Assembly: GCA_965242855.1 (NCBI GenBank) | Contig: OZ251509.1 | Span: 806,001-870,000, forward strand | Source: WTGU01 sp965242855 | GTDB taxonomy: Bacteria > Pseudomonadota > Alphaproteobacteria > UBA828 | Reading direction: 5' to 3' | Length of the DNA: 64,000 bases | Shown here: piece after piece, positions 1-8,717 of the stretch | Layout of the letters: each line of letters starts with the position of its first letter | Numbering within the stretch: position 1 is the first letter of the stretch | The notes under the pieces: generated by a model | Database searches by the model: none | The model's input: only the letters and a program-made list of their open reading frames with translations | Told to the model about the DNA's origin: nothing | Translations under genes and position numbers: made by a program

Positions 1-37
1 GCTCGTAGCCGGTCAGAACCACACGCTTCGCCGCCAT
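1..37 (-). CDS. N-terminal fragment of a gene leaving the left edge, possibly pyroglutamyl-peptidase
   Basis: Only the first 12 codons are inside the window, reading MAAKRVVLTGYE from an ATG at 37 on the minus strand. The pattern (charged start, hydrophobic strand, then TGYE) resembles the opening of pyrrolidone-carboxylate peptidases, which usually start with a strand followed by TGFEPFG. That is a guess from five residues. The gene diverges from hydroxypyruvate isomerase, with 283 bases between them that hold no convincing gene and presumably both promoters. Confidence 0.3.
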   Translation of the reverse strand, partial: MAAKRVVLTGYE

Positions 38-320
38 GACGCCTCTCCTCGCGTTACCGAACCGCCGCAGGCTCGCCCGTTTCGCCCACCGCCGCAACGC
101 CCCCTCATTGATTGAGTGGGACGAAGGCGCCCGCCACGCCGTGACCTTTCCCGATTTCGGCCGGGTAGCCACCGACGGAGCCATCCGGAGCGAAGCCCCG
201 GCCGAAGCGCGCGACCCGGGCGCCGCCGAAGGCGACTCCCGCGGCTCGAGGCGGCGGATTGGCGGGTGCGGGTGATCCGCCCATAATGCGGCTTCGACGC
301 CGCCGGCGGGGGAGGGGACG

Positions 321-1130
321 ATGCCGAAATTCGCCGCCAATCTCAGTTTCCTGTTTCAGGAATTGCCGTTTCTGGAACGCTTCGACGCGGCGCGGAAAGC
401 CGGCTTCGAGGCCGTCGAATATCTGTTTCCCTACGACCATGACCCGGCGGAGATCGCGGCGCGGCTCGCTGCCAACGGGCTGACCCAGGCGTTGTTCAAC
501 CTTCCGCCCGGCGACTGGCAGGCCGGCGAACGCGGCCTCGCGGCGCTGCCAGGGCGCGAAGCTGATTTCCGCGCATCGGTGGAGGAAGCCTTGCCCTACG
601 CCGAGGCGCTCGGTTGCGAACGGCTCCACGTGATGGCCGGCGTCGTGCCGCCGGGCGCGGACGCGCGCGCCTGCGAGGAAACCTACGTCGCGAACCTCGC
701 CTTCGCCGCCGGCGCCTTGAGGGAGGCGGGCGCGCGTGCGCTCATCGAGCCGCTCAATGTGACCGACATGCCCGGCTATCTCCTCTCCACCAGCGGACAT
801 GCCCGGCGCGTGGTGGAAACGGTGGGCGGCGACAATCTGTTCCTCCAGTACGACTTCTACCACCGCCAGATCATGGAGGGGAACCTGGCCGCCGGCTTCG
901 AGCGCCACCGCCCGATCATCGCCCATATCCAGATCGCCGGCGTGCCGGGCCGCCACGAGCCGAGCCTGGGGGAGATCAACTACCCATACCTCTTCGACGT
1001 GATCGACGAGTCGGGCTATGATGGTTGGGTCGGTTGCGAATACCGGCCGCTTCGCGGCACGCTGGAGGGCTTGGGCTGGCTCGCGGCCTACGGCATCGGT
1101 GCGGTCGGGACGCTTGGAGTCGACCAGTAG
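321..1130 (+). CDS. hyi: Hydroxypyruvate isomerase
   Basis: This 269-residue cytoplasmic TIM-barrel enzyme of the AP-endonuclease-2/sugar isomerase fold interconverts hydroxypyruvate and tartronate semialdehyde, a step of glyoxylate and glycerate metabolism. The N-terminus (MPKFAANLSFLF) and the barrel glutamates in IEPLN (about residue 142) and GCEYRP (about 240) match the family, and the length is only slightly above the usual 258-260. The ATG at 321 follows a strong ribosome site (GGAGGGGACG). The stop is 20 bases before the next gene, so it is probably transcribed with the ABC transporter downstream. That suggests the imported compound feeds the same pathway, which is inference. No glyoxylate carboligase or tartronate semialdehyde reductase is visible nearby. 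Confidence 0.85.
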   Translation: MPKFAANLSFLFQELPFLERFDAARKAGFEAVEYLFPYDHDPAEIAARLAANGLTQALFNLPPGDWQAGERGLAALPGREADFRASVEEALPYAEALGCERLHVMAGVVPPGADARACEETYVANLAFAAGALREAGARALIEPLNVTDMPGYLLSTSGHARRVVETVGGDNLFLQYDFYHRQIMEGNLAAGFERHRPIIAHIQIAGVPGRHEPSLGEINYPYLFDVIDESGYDGWVGCEYRPLRGTLEGLGWLAAYGIGAVGTLGVDQ

Positions 1131-1150
1131 GGAAAGGAAGGGACGCGATC

Positions 1151-2359
1151 ATGAGGACGGGAAGATGGGCGGCGTTCGCCACGGCCGCCGCGGCGCTCTG
1201 CCTGGGGCTGGCCCCGGCTGCCAAGGCTGACGGCCACGAGGTGAAGATCGGGGTCATCCTCGGGTTTACGGGCCCGATCGAGTCGTTGACCCCCGGCATG
1301 GCGGAGTCGGCGGAGCTGGCCATGAAGGAGGTTTCGGAGTCGGGCGCCTTTCTCGGCGGCAAGGTCCTGGTGCCGGTGCGGGGCGATTCGACCTGTATCG
1401 ACGCCGCCGCGGCGACCGCCGCCGCGGAGCGTCTGGTCGCGGCCGAAGGGGTCGCCGCGATCTACGGCGCCGATTGCTCCGGCGTCACCACCGCGGTTGC
1501 GAACAACGTCGCGATCCCGAACGGCGTGGTCATGATTTCCCCGTCGGCGACGTCGCCGGCGCTGACGACGATCGAGGACAATGGCCTCTTCTTCCGCACC
1601 GCGCCGTCGGACGCGCGGCAGGGCCAGGTGCTGGCTGAGATCGTCAAGGAACGTGGCATCGACAGCGTCGCGATCACCTACACCAACAACGACTACGGCA
1701 AGGGGCTCGAAAGCAGCTTCGCGGCGGCGTTCGCGAGCCTCGGCGGCAGTGTCGAGATCTCGGCGGCGCACGAGGACGGCAAGGGCGACTATTCCGCCGA
1801 GGTCGGCGCGCTCGCCGCCTCGGGCGCGGAGCATCTCGTCGTCTTCGGCTACGTCGACCAGGGCGGCAAGGGCATCATCCAGGCCGCCCTCGATACCGGC
1901 GCGTTCGAGAACTTCATTCTTGCCGACGGGATGATCGGCGAGTCGCTGATCGAGAGCATCGGCGCAGGCCTCGAAGGCGCGTTCGGCACGTTGCCGGGCT
2001 CGGAATCGGAGGGTGCCGGGATGTTCGTCGAATTCGCGGAGGCCAACGGGGTCGATGGCGACGGGCCGTTTCGCGGCGAGTCCTACGACGCCGCGGCGCT
2101 GATCGCGCTGGCGATGCAGGCGGCCGGCTCGGCCGACCGGGGCGCGATCCAGCCCCAGGTCATGGCCGTCGCCAACGCGCCGGGAGAGAAGATCATGCCG
2201 GGCGCGCTCGCGAAAGCGCTCCGCATCCTGGCCGACGGCGGCGAGGTCGACTATGTCGGCGCGAGTGCCGTCGAGCTCAGCGAGGTGGGAGAGGCCGCCG
2301 GTTCCTACAAGGAGATTGAGGTCGAGGGCGGCGCGTTCGTGACGAAATCCGTCCGTTAG
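1151..2359 (+). CDS. Branched-chain amino acid-type ABC transporter, periplasmic substrate-binding protein
   Basis: This 402-residue protein is the first subunit of a five-gene uptake system. It has a Sec signal peptide of about 26 residues (positive MRTGR start, Ala/Leu-rich core, AKA before DGHE). The mature protein opens with VKIGVILGFTGP, the signature of the LivJ/LivK type-1 periplasmic binding fold, and later has the family's ligand-loop pattern ISPSATSPAL. It binds a small amphipathic ligand in the periplasm and hands it to LivHM. The start at 1151 gives a complete signal peptide, and in-frame sequence upstream belongs to hyi. The ligand cannot be read from sequence; linkage to hyi argues that it may not be an amino acid. 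Confidence 0.88.
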   Translation: MRTGRWAAFATAAAALCLGLAPAAKADGHEVKIGVILGFTGPIESLTPGMAESAELAMKEVSESGAFLGGKVLVPVRGDSTCIDAAAATAAAERLVAAEGVAAIYGADCSGVTTAVANNVAIPNGVVMISPSATSPALTTIEDNGLFFRTAPSDARQGQVLAEIVKERGIDSVAITYTNNDYGKGLESSFAAAFASLGGSVEISAAHEDGKGDYSAEVGALAASGAEHLVVFGYVDQGGKGIIQAALDTGAFENFILADGMIGESLIESIGAGLEGAFGTLPGSESEGAGMFVEFAEANGVDGDGPFRGESYDAAALIALAMQAAGSADRGAIQPQVMAVANAPGEKIMPGALAKALRILADGGEVDYVGASAVELSEVGEAAGSYKEIEVEGGAFVTKSVR

Positions 2360-2421
2360 CCGAACGAGGGGAGGCGGTCCGAACGGCGTGGGCCGCCTCC
2401 GTCGCACCCGGACGCCGGGCT

Positions 2422-3249
2422 GTGGAAGAGGTGCCGCGCCCGCAGGTCCCGCGCGGTGGCGCCCGGCCGCCGGCGGCGATCCGGGTCGAGAATCTTCGCA
2501 AGCACTTCGGCGGAATCCGCGCGGTCGACGGCGTGAGCATCGAGATCGCGGAAGGGTCGATCACCGGCCTGATCGGGCCCAACGGAGCCGGCAAGACGAC
2601 CTTGTTCAACCTCGTCGCCGGGGTCTTCGCGCCTTCCGGCGGTAAGGTCTATCTCCGGGACGAGGACATCACCGGGCTGAAGCCGCACGCGCTCTTCCGC
2701 AAGGGCGTGGTGCGGACCTTCCAGATCGCCCACGAGTTCACGAGCCTCACCGTCCTCGAGAACCTGATGACGGTGCCCGGCGGCCAGGCCGGGGAGACCC
2801 TCTCCAACGCCTGGTTTCGCCCCGGCCGCGTCCGCGCGCAGGAGGCGGAGATCCGGCGTCGGGCCGAGGACGTCGCGCGTTTCCTTGATCTGGCGGGCGT
2901 CGCCGACGAGCGCGCGGGTGCCCTCTCGGGTGGACAGAAGAAGCTTCTGGAACTGGGCCGGACCATGATGGCCGCACCCCGGGTCGTGCTCCTCGACGAG
3001 GTCGGCGCCGGGGTCAACCGGACGCTCCTGAAGACCATCGGCGACGCGATCCTCCGGCTCAATCGGGAACGTGGCTACACCTTCTGCATGATCGAGCACG
3101 ACATGGAATTCATCTCGCGCCTGTGCCGGCGGGTCGTCGTCATGGCGGAGGGGGCGGTGCTGACCGAAGGCAGCCCGGAGGTCGTCAAGGCGGACCCGCG
3201 GGTAATCGAGGCCTGGCTCGGCAGGGGCCGGGGCGTCGGCGCGCCATGA
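2422..3249 (+). CDS. livG: ABC transporter ATP-binding protein (LivG type)
   Basis: This 275-residue nucleotide-binding subunit begins at GTG 2422. It contains Walker A GPNGAGKTT (about residues 53-61), the signature LSGGQKKLLELGR (about 172-184) and Walker B VVLLDEVGAGVN, followed by a switch histidine in CMIEHDME. The LivG-specific stretch after Walker A (RKGVVRTFQIAHEF) is present. It should pair with LivF at the inner membrane and energise LivHM. About 20 residues precede the fold (Arg/Pro-rich), so a later start is possible, but no better ribosome site was seen. The stop overlaps the ATG of livF (ATGA), the usual coupling in these operons. Confidence 0.9.
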   Translation: MEEVPRPQVPRGGARPPAAIRVENLRKHFGGIRAVDGVSIEIAEGSITGLIGPNGAGKTTLFNLVAGVFAPSGGKVYLRDEDITGLKPHALFRKGVVRTFQIAHEFTSLTVLENLMTVPGGQAGETLSNAWFRPGRVRAQEAEIRRRAEDVARFLDLAGVADERAGALSGGQKKLLELGRTMMAAPRVVLLDEVGAGVNRTLLKTIGDAILRLNRERGYTFCMIEHDMEFISRLCRRVVVMAEGAVLTEGSPEVVKADPRVIEAWLGRGRGVGAP

Positions 3250-3950
3250 GCTTCCTGGTCGGTGAGGAAATGACCGGCGGCTACGGCGGCGTGGACATCC
3301 TTCGCGGTTGCACGATCGCGGTCGAGCGGGGCGAAGTGGCGGTCATCGTCGGGCCGAACGGCGCCGGCAAGTCGACCGCCATGAAGGCGATCTTCGGCTT
3401 GGTCCGGCTTCGCCGGGGTGCGATCCGGCTGGGGGGCGAGGACATCACCCGGCTCAGCCCGCAGGCGCGCGTCCGCAAGGGGATGGGTTTCGTACCCCAG
3501 GAGCGGAACGTGTTCGCCACCATGACGGTTCAGGAGAACCTGGAAATGGGGGCCTACCTCCGGCGCGACGACATCGGCGACACGATGGCGCGGGTCTTCG
3601 ACCTGTTTCCGGTGTTGAAGGAGAAACGCCACCAGCCGGCCGGCGAGCTCTCGGGCGGCCAGCGCCAGCAGGTGGCGGTGGGGCGGGCGCTGATGACCGG
3701 CCCCCGGCTGCTGATGCTGGACGAGCCGACCGCCGGCGTGGCACCGCGCGTCATGGACGATCTGTTCGACCGCGTCCTGGAAATCCGGGAGACCGGCATC
3801 GCCGTCCTCATGGTGGAGCAGAACGCCGCGCAGGCGCTTTCCATCGCCGACAGAGGGTACGTGCTGGTCACCGGAGAGAACCGCTACACGGATTCCGGCG
3901 AGGCCCTGCTCTCCGACCCCGACGTGCGCCGCTCGTTCCTCGGGGGATAG
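3246..3950 (+). CDS. livF: ABC transporter ATP-binding protein (LivF type)
   Basis: This second ATPase subunit of the Liv-type importer has 234 residues, the standard LivF size. Walker A (GPNGAGKST), signature (LSGGQRQQVAVGRAL) and Walker B (LLMLDEPTAGVAP) are all intact, and MVEQNA provides the switch region typical of LivF. Translation is coupled to livG through a 4-base ATGA overlap. The stop is three bases before livH. Confidence 0.92.
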   Translation: MSFLVGEEMTGGYGGVDILRGCTIAVERGEVAVIVGPNGAGKSTAMKAIFGLVRLRRGAIRLGGEDITRLSPQARVRKGMGFVPQERNVFATMTVQENLEMGAYLRRDDIGDTMARVFDLFPVLKEKRHQPAGELSGGQRQQVAVGRALMTGPRLLMLDEPTAGVAPRVMDDLFDRVLEIRETGIAVLMVEQNAAQALSIADRGYVLVTGENRYTDSGEALLSDPDVRRSFLGG

Positions 3951-3953
3951 CCC

Positions 3954-4967
3954 ATGGGCGACGTCGTAAACGCGGTCGTCCTGCTGACGAACTTCGTCAT
4001 CGTGCCGAGCCTTGCCTACGGCTCCCAGCTCGCCCTGGGCGCCCTCGGTGTCACCCTGATCTTCGGCATCCTGCGATTCGCCAATTTCGCCCACGGCAAC
4101 CTGATGGCGTTCGGCGCCATGTTCGTTCTTCTCGCGACGTGGTGGTTCCAGGGGATGGGCGTCGGCATCGCGCCGCTGCCGACCGCGCTGCTGGCGCTGC
4201 CCTTCGGGATGCTGGCCGCGGTCGCCGCGAGTTTGGCCGCGGATCGTCTCGTCTTCCGCTTCTACCGGCGCCGCAAGAGCCCGGCCGTGATTCTCATGGT
4301 CGCCTCGACCGGTGTGATGTTCGTGCTGGGGGGCGTCGTCCGTTTCGTCGTCGGGCCGGACGACCGGCGCCTGGCCGACGGCGCCCGGTTCCTGGTGAAG
4401 GCCTCCGAATTCAAGGCCGCCACCGGGCTGAAGGAGGGGCTTTCGATCAAGCTGTCGCAGGGGCTCACGGTCGGCGTCGCCGTTCTGGCGGTGGTCGGGC
4501 TGTTCTGGTTCCTGCGGAAGTCGCGGGCGGGCAAGGCGATGCGCGCCTATTCGGACAACGAAGATCTGGCGCTGCTTTCGGGCGTCAGCCCGGATCGCGT
4601 GGTCTTTCACGCCTGGCTCATCGCCGGGGCCCTGGCCGCCCTCGCCGGCACGATGTACGGCATCGACAAGAGCTTCAAGCCGTTCACCTACTTCCAGCTC
4701 CTTCTGCCCATCTTCGCGGCGGCGATTCTCGGCGGGATCGGCCAGCCGGTGGGCGCGGTGGTCGGCGGCTTCGTCGTGGCCGCGTCCGAGACGACGATGA
4801 CCTACGCCTACAGGAAGTTCCTGCGTTACCTCCTTCCCGAAAGCTGGGAGCCGCGCGGCCTCGTGCAGCTCCTGTCCACCGACTACAAGTTCGCGATCAG
4901 CTTCGTCATCCTGGTGGTCGTGCTCCTGGTCCGCCCGACCGGAATTTTCAGGGGCCGGGTGCTGTGA
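3954..4967 (+). CDS. livH: Branched-chain amino acid-type ABC transporter permease (LivH type)
   Basis: This inner-membrane permease of 337 residues has about eight hydrophobic segments. The family hallmark GVTLIFGILRFANFAHGNLMAFGA lies in the first third, and the conserved coupling-loop region with ALAALAGTMYG lies after the middle. Together with LivM it forms the translocation pore. It is somewhat longer than Escherichia coli LivH (308), with extra hydrophilic sequence around residues 125-165. The end overlaps the GTG of livM by four bases (GTGA). Confidence 0.9.
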   Translation: MGDVVNAVVLLTNFVIVPSLAYGSQLALGALGVTLIFGILRFANFAHGNLMAFGAMFVLLATWWFQGMGVGIAPLPTALLALPFGMLAAVAASLAADRLVFRFYRRRKSPAVILMVASTGVMFVLGGVVRFVVGPDDRRLADGARFLVKASEFKAATGLKEGLSIKLSQGLTVGVAVLAVVGLFWFLRKSRAGKAMRAYSDNEDLALLSGVSPDRVVFHAWLIAGALAALAGTMYGIDKSFKPFTYFQLLLPIFAAAILGGIGQPVGAVVGGFVVAASETTMTYAYRKFLRYLLPESWEPRGLVQLLSTDYKFAISFVILVVVLLVRPTGIFRGRVL

Positions 4968-6277
4968 AGCCTGCGCTCCGCAACCCGGTGCTCTTCGCCG
5001 GCATGGCGGCGCTCCTGGTCGTGGTCGGCCTGGGCCAATCCTGGTCGGTGAGCGTTTCGATCCTCAATCTCTGCCTGATCTCGGCGATCATGGCGCTCGG
5101 CCTCAACATGCAATGGGGATATGCCGGCCTCTTCAACGTCGGCGTGATGGGCTTCGCCGCCCTGGGCGGTCTGGCCGGGGTTCTCGTCTCCCAACCGCCG
5201 GTGGCGGAGGCGTGGGCGGCGGGCGGTGCCGGCCTCGGCTTCGCGTTGGCCGTGCTGGCCGGGGCCCTTCTGCTGGTCGCGCTCCTGCGCCGTCGGCTGC
5301 CACCGGGGCCTCTGCGTGCGGCGGCGACGGCGGCGGTGCTGGTCGCCGGGTTCTTCCTCGCCCGCGGCTTCTTCGATCCGGCGGTCGAGGCCATCGAGGG
5401 CGTCGACAGCGCGAAGACCGGGTATCTCGGCGGAGCCGGCCTGCCGATCGTGCTGTCCTGGGCCGTCGGCGGCGCGTTCGCCGCCGGCGCGGCCTGGCTT
5501 ATCGGCAAGATCGCACTCGGCCTCCGGGCGGATTATTTCGCCATCGCCACCCTCGGCATCTCCGAGATCGTCATCGCCGTCATCAAGAACGAATACTGGC
5601 TCAGCCGGGGCGTGAAGAACGTCACCGGCCTCGACCGGCCGGTCCCCTACGAAATCGACCTCCAGGGCAGCCCCTGGTTCCTCGATCTCGCCCACTGGCT
5701 GGGCGCGGATGCGGCCGAGGGATCGAGCATCTTCGTGAAACTGTGCTACGCGCTTCTGTTCGCGCTGGTTCTGACGGTGCTCCTGTGGTTCGCGGAGCGC
5801 GCGTTGAAATCGCCGTGGGGCCGCATGATGCGCGCCATACGCGACAACGAGCAGGCGGCCGCGGCGATGGGCAAGGACGTGACCCGGCGTCACTTGCAGG
5901 TCTTCGTGCTGGGCGCGGCGGTCATCGGCGGCGCCGGCGCCATGCTGACGACGCTCGACGGGCAGTTCACGCCGGGCAGCTACCAGCCGCTCCGCTTCAC
6001 CTTCCTCATCTGGATCATGGTGATCGTCGGCGGGTCGGGAAACAACTGGGGGGCGGTGTTCGGTGGCTTCCTCGTCTGGTTCGTGTGGATCGAGGCCGAG
6101 GCCGCCGGGTTCTGGCTGATGGACGCGGTGACGTCCGGCCTGGCTGAGGACGATCCGCTGCGAATCCACCTGCTCGGGAGCGCGGCCTACATGCGCCACA
6201 TCGTCATGGGCGTGATCCTCCTCGTCGTCATGCGGTTCGGCCCGCGCGGCCTGATCCCGGAGCAACGCGGGCGCTGA
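4964..6277 (+). CDS. livM: Branched-chain amino acid-type ABC transporter permease (LivM type)
   Basis: This second permease subunit (437 residues) starts at a GTG overlapping the livH stop. It has the LivM pattern LNMQWGYAGLFNVG near residue 45, then many transmembrane segments, and the coupling motif GRMMRAIRDNEQAAAAMGKD about 290 residues in. A hydrophobic insertion between the first helices makes it somewhat longer than the 420-425 typical of LivM. It is the last gene of the operon and converges on the minus-strand gene starting at 6940, with only 15 bases between the two stops. Confidence 0.9.
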   Translation: MKPALRNPVLFAGMAALLVVVGLGQSWSVSVSILNLCLISAIMALGLNMQWGYAGLFNVGVMGFAALGGLAGVLVSQPPVAEAWAAGGAGLGFALAVLAGALLLVALLRRRLPPGPLRAAATAAVLVAGFFLARGFFDPAVEAIEGVDSAKTGYLGGAGLPIVLSWAVGGAFAAGAAWLIGKIALGLRADYFAIATLGISEIVIAVIKNEYWLSRGVKNVTGLDRPVPYEIDLQGSPWFLDLAHWLGADAAEGSSIFVKLCYALLFALVLTVLLWFAERALKSPWGRMMRAIRDNEQAAAAMGKDVTRRHLQVFVLGAAVIGGAGAMLTTLDGQFTPGSYQPLRFTFLIWIMVIVGGSGNNWGAVFGGFLVWFVWIEAEAAGFWLMDAVTSGLAEDDPLRIHLLGSAAYMRHIVMGVILLVVMRFGPRGLIPEQRGR

Positions 6278-6292
6278 CGGAGAGGCGGCCCG

Positions 6293-6940
6293 TCAAAGCG
6301 CCGCGAGGGCCTCCGCGATCGGCGTCTCACCGGCAACCAGCTCGAAGGTCTTCTCGACGGTGTTGTCGAGGGCCAGGCAATCGACCAGCACCCGCGCCAC
6401 GTCTTCGCGACTCACGGAATGGGTATCCTTGGCGATGGTGCCCAGGTCGGTGCCGACGGAGATCGCGCCCGTGCCGGGCTCCCGGGTGAGAAATCCCGGG
6501 CGCACCACGGTGTAGTCGAGGCCGCTCCCCTGCAGATGGCGGTCGGCAGCGGCCTTGGCGACGAAGTAATGCCGCAGGCTCTCCGGCCCGCGTTCCGGCG
6601 CTTCGACTGCGATCGAACTCAGCATGACGAAGCGGCGAACGTTCATGCGCACGCATGTGTCGATCATCGCCATGGCGCCGTTCCGGTCCACGTCGATGGT
6701 CTTTTCCGGCCCCGTCCGGGAGCCCGAGCCCGCCGCGAAGATGGCGACGCGGCATTCGCGGACGGCGTAGCCCACCGGCTTTTCCAGGTCGCCGATCCGG
6801 CATTCGGCGCCGAGCGCTTCGAGTGCGTCGCGCTGCGCCGGGTCCCGGATCATGGCGACCGGCCGGTGCCCGGCCGCCTTCAGCATCCGGAGCACGATCC
6901 GCCCGGTCAGCCCGTTCGCCCCCGCGACCGCCACCCGCAT
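6293..6940 (-). CDS. NAD(P)-binding atypical short-chain dehydrogenase (NmrA/YwnB-like)
   Basis: This 215-residue Rossmann protein starts MRVAVAGANGLTG, giving the GxxGxxG dinucleotide motif at residues 7-13. The catalytic-type YFVAK (YxxxK) follows a serine pair in MLSSIAVEA. This arrangement fits the atypical SDRs that act as small NAD(P)H reductases or redox sensors. A longer in-frame start exists upstream, but the Met chosen places the beta-strand at the N-terminus as in relatives. The substrate is unknown. It is convergent with livM and divergent from enolase. Confidence 0.75.
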   Translation of the reverse strand: MRVAVAGANGLTGRIVLRMLKAAGHRPVAMIRDPAQRDALEALGAECRIGDLEKPVGYAVRECRVAIFAAGSGSRTGPEKTIDVDRNGAMAMIDTCVRMNVRRFVMLSSIAVEAPERGPESLRHYFVAKAAADRHLQGSGLDYTVVRPGFLTREPGTGAISVGTDLGTIAKDTHSVSREDVARVLVDCLALDNTVEKTFELVAGETPIAEALAAL

Positions 6941-7093
6941 CGTCGCCTCCCTCCGCTGGCGCCCCATCATGGCACGAACCCTCCACCTCGCCCACCGCCC
7001 GCCCGCGCACCGGGAGGGGTGCACCTTTCCGCCCTTGCCCGCCGCGGGGGGCTTTGCCTATCAAGGGCGCGGCTTTGGCGGGGGAGGCGGATC

Positions 7094-8398
7094 ATGGGTG
7101 CGATAACGGACATCCGGGCGCGGGAGATCCTCGACAGCCGCGGCAACCCGACGGTGGAGGTCGACCTCGTGCTGGAGAGCGGCGCCGAGGGGCGCGCCGC
7201 CGTTCCCGCCGGCGCGTCCACCGGCCGCCACGAGGCGGTCGAGCGGCGCGACGGCGGGCGGCGGTTCGGCGGCCTGGGCGTGCGCGAGGCGGTGCGGGCG
7301 GTGGACGAGGAGATATTCCCCGCGCTGCGCGGCATGGAATCCTCCGAGCAGGCCCGCATCGACGCCGCGCTCGTCGCGCTCGACGGCACCGATGACAAGA
7401 GCCGCCTCGGCGCCAACGCGATCCTGGGCGTGAGCCTCGCCGCCGCCCGGGCCTCGGCGGCCGAGATCGGACAGCCGCTGTTCCGCTATGTCGGCGGCCT
7501 CGACGCCCGCTCGCTTCCCGTCCCTATGATGAACGTGCTGAACGGCGGCGCCCATGCCGACAACGCCATCGACGTGCAGGAGTTCATGATCGTGCCGGTC
7601 GCCGCCGGGAGCATGGCCGAGGCGGTGCGCGCGGGCGCCGAGGTTTTCCACTGCCTGGGGCGCCGCCTCTCGGAGGCCGGGTTCTCGACCGGTGTCGGCG
7701 ACGAGGGTGGCTTCGCGCCCGCGCTCGAAGGCACGGAACAGGCGTTGGGCCACGTCGTGAAGGCCGTCGAGGCGGCGGGCTACCGGCCCGGGGAGGAGGT
7801 TCTCCTGGCGCTGGACGTGGCCGCCAGCGCCCTTTGGCGGGATGGCGTCTACCGGCTGGAGGGCGAAGGCCGGGCGTGCGACACCGGCCAGATGATCGCG
7901 TGGTTCGAAGAGCTCGCCGGCCGCTACCCGATCGCTGCGATCGAGGATGGTCTCGCGGAGGACGACTGGGCCGGCTGGACGGCGCTCACGGCCGCGCTTG
8001 GGGAGCGCATCCTTCTGGTCGGCGACGATCTCTTCGTCACCGATGCCGCGCGTCTCGCCCGCGGCGTGGAGGAAGGCGCGGCGAACGCCGTTCTCGTCAA
8101 GGCGAACCAGATCGGCACCCTGACGGAGACCTTGGAGACGGTCGCGCTCGCCCGCCACGCCGGTTTCGCCGCGATCGTCTCTCACCGCTCGGGAGAGACC
8201 GAGGACACCGCTATCGCCGATCTGGCGGTCGCGACCGGCTGCGGCCTGATCAAGGCCGGTTCCCTCTCGCGCAGCGACCGCACCGCCAAGTACAACCAGC
8301 TCGTCCGCATCGAGGAGGCCCTGGAGGAGACGGCCCGCTACGCCGGCCACGCCGCGCTGCGCCGCGTTCCTGTGCCGGGCGGCGGGGCGGCGGCATAG
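7094..8398 (+). CDS. eno: Enolase, with a Ser-to-Ala change in the mobile metal loop
   Basis: Phosphopyruvate hydratase converts 2-phosphoglycerate to phosphoenolpyruvate in glycolysis. The 434-residue protein covers the whole family: RGNPTVEV near the N-terminus, LDGTDDKSRLGANAILGVSL, NVLNGGAHADN, GDEGGFAP, the metal aspartates in LALDVAAS, IEDGLAEDDW and GDDLFVT, the catalytic lysine region VLVKANQIGT, SHRSGETEDT, and SRSDRTAKYNQL. The loop that normally reads VPSGASTG reads VPAGASTG here (about residue 39). That Ser supplies ligands to the second magnesium in well-studied enolases, so the change may reduce activity. The gene is not next to pyrG, kdsA or ftsB, the usual neighbours of housekeeping enolase in Alphaproteobacteria, so it may be a second copy. 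Confidence 0.92.
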   Translation: MGAITDIRAREILDSRGNPTVEVDLVLESGAEGRAAVPAGASTGRHEAVERRDGGRRFGGLGVREAVRAVDEEIFPALRGMESSEQARIDAALVALDGTDDKSRLGANAILGVSLAAARASAAEIGQPLFRYVGGLDARSLPVPMMNVLNGGAHADNAIDVQEFMIVPVAAGSMAEAVRAGAEVFHCLGRRLSEAGFSTGVGDEGGFAPALEGTEQALGHVVKAVEAAGYRPGEEVLLALDVAASALWRDGVYRLEGEGRACDTGQMIAWFEELAGRYPIAAIEDGLAEDDWAGWTALTAALGERILLVGDDLFVTDAARLARGVEEGAANAVLVKANQIGTLTETLETVALARHAGFAAIVSHRSGETEDTAIADLAVATGCGLIKAGSLSRSDRTAKYNQLVRIEEALEETARYAGHAALRRVPVPGGGAAA

Positions 8399-8717
8399 GT
8401 TCGCGGCGATGTTGAGAGGCGCGTCGCCGCCAAAGCGCCGCGACCAGGGATCCCGGCTCAAATCATCGTTGAGAGGCGCGTCGCCGTGCCGGGTTTTGCG
8501 CCTCTACGGTGTCGCGAACCTACCATGGAAGGACAGGCGCGTCCGAACCGTGGCGGCGCCGCCCCGACCGGATACATGAATATCGAATCGACGTCTCGAA
8601 ACACCCGGTGCGCTTCGCGCGATGCGGGCGCGATGCCGCTGTTCCCGGTCAGCGTGTGAGACCCCCCGGTTCTCGCCAACGGGGCCGGATCGTGCTGAAC
8701 CCGACTCCCGGCGTTGG
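8399..8717. other. Intergenic region between enolase and SDR, with a 19-bp direct repeat
   Basis: Two genes converge on this 319-base gap. I found no open frame with family resemblance, no RNA gene and no classical terminator. It contains the 19-base direct repeat listed separately and a locally AT-richer patch around 8575-8600. The rest shows nothing I can interpret. Confidence 0.5.
8411..8486. repeat. 19-bp direct repeat, two copies
   Basis: The sequence gttgagaggcgcgtcgccg occurs exactly at 8411-8429 and again at 8468-8486, 57 bases from start to start, just after the enolase stop. No dyad symmetry or CRISPR-like third unit is present. It could be a duplication scar or a paired binding site. 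Confidence 0.8.

Noticed and set aside
105..2407. Long minus-strand frames opposite hyi and the binding-protein gene
   Set aside because: They are Arg/Gly/Ala-rich, show no family motif and run antiparallel to genes with strong conserved motifs. Such mirror frames are common in GC-rich DNA.
8411..8486. Possible CRISPR-like repeat
   Set aside because: Only two copies, 19 bases each, with no third unit, no cas gene nearby and no regular spacer pattern.
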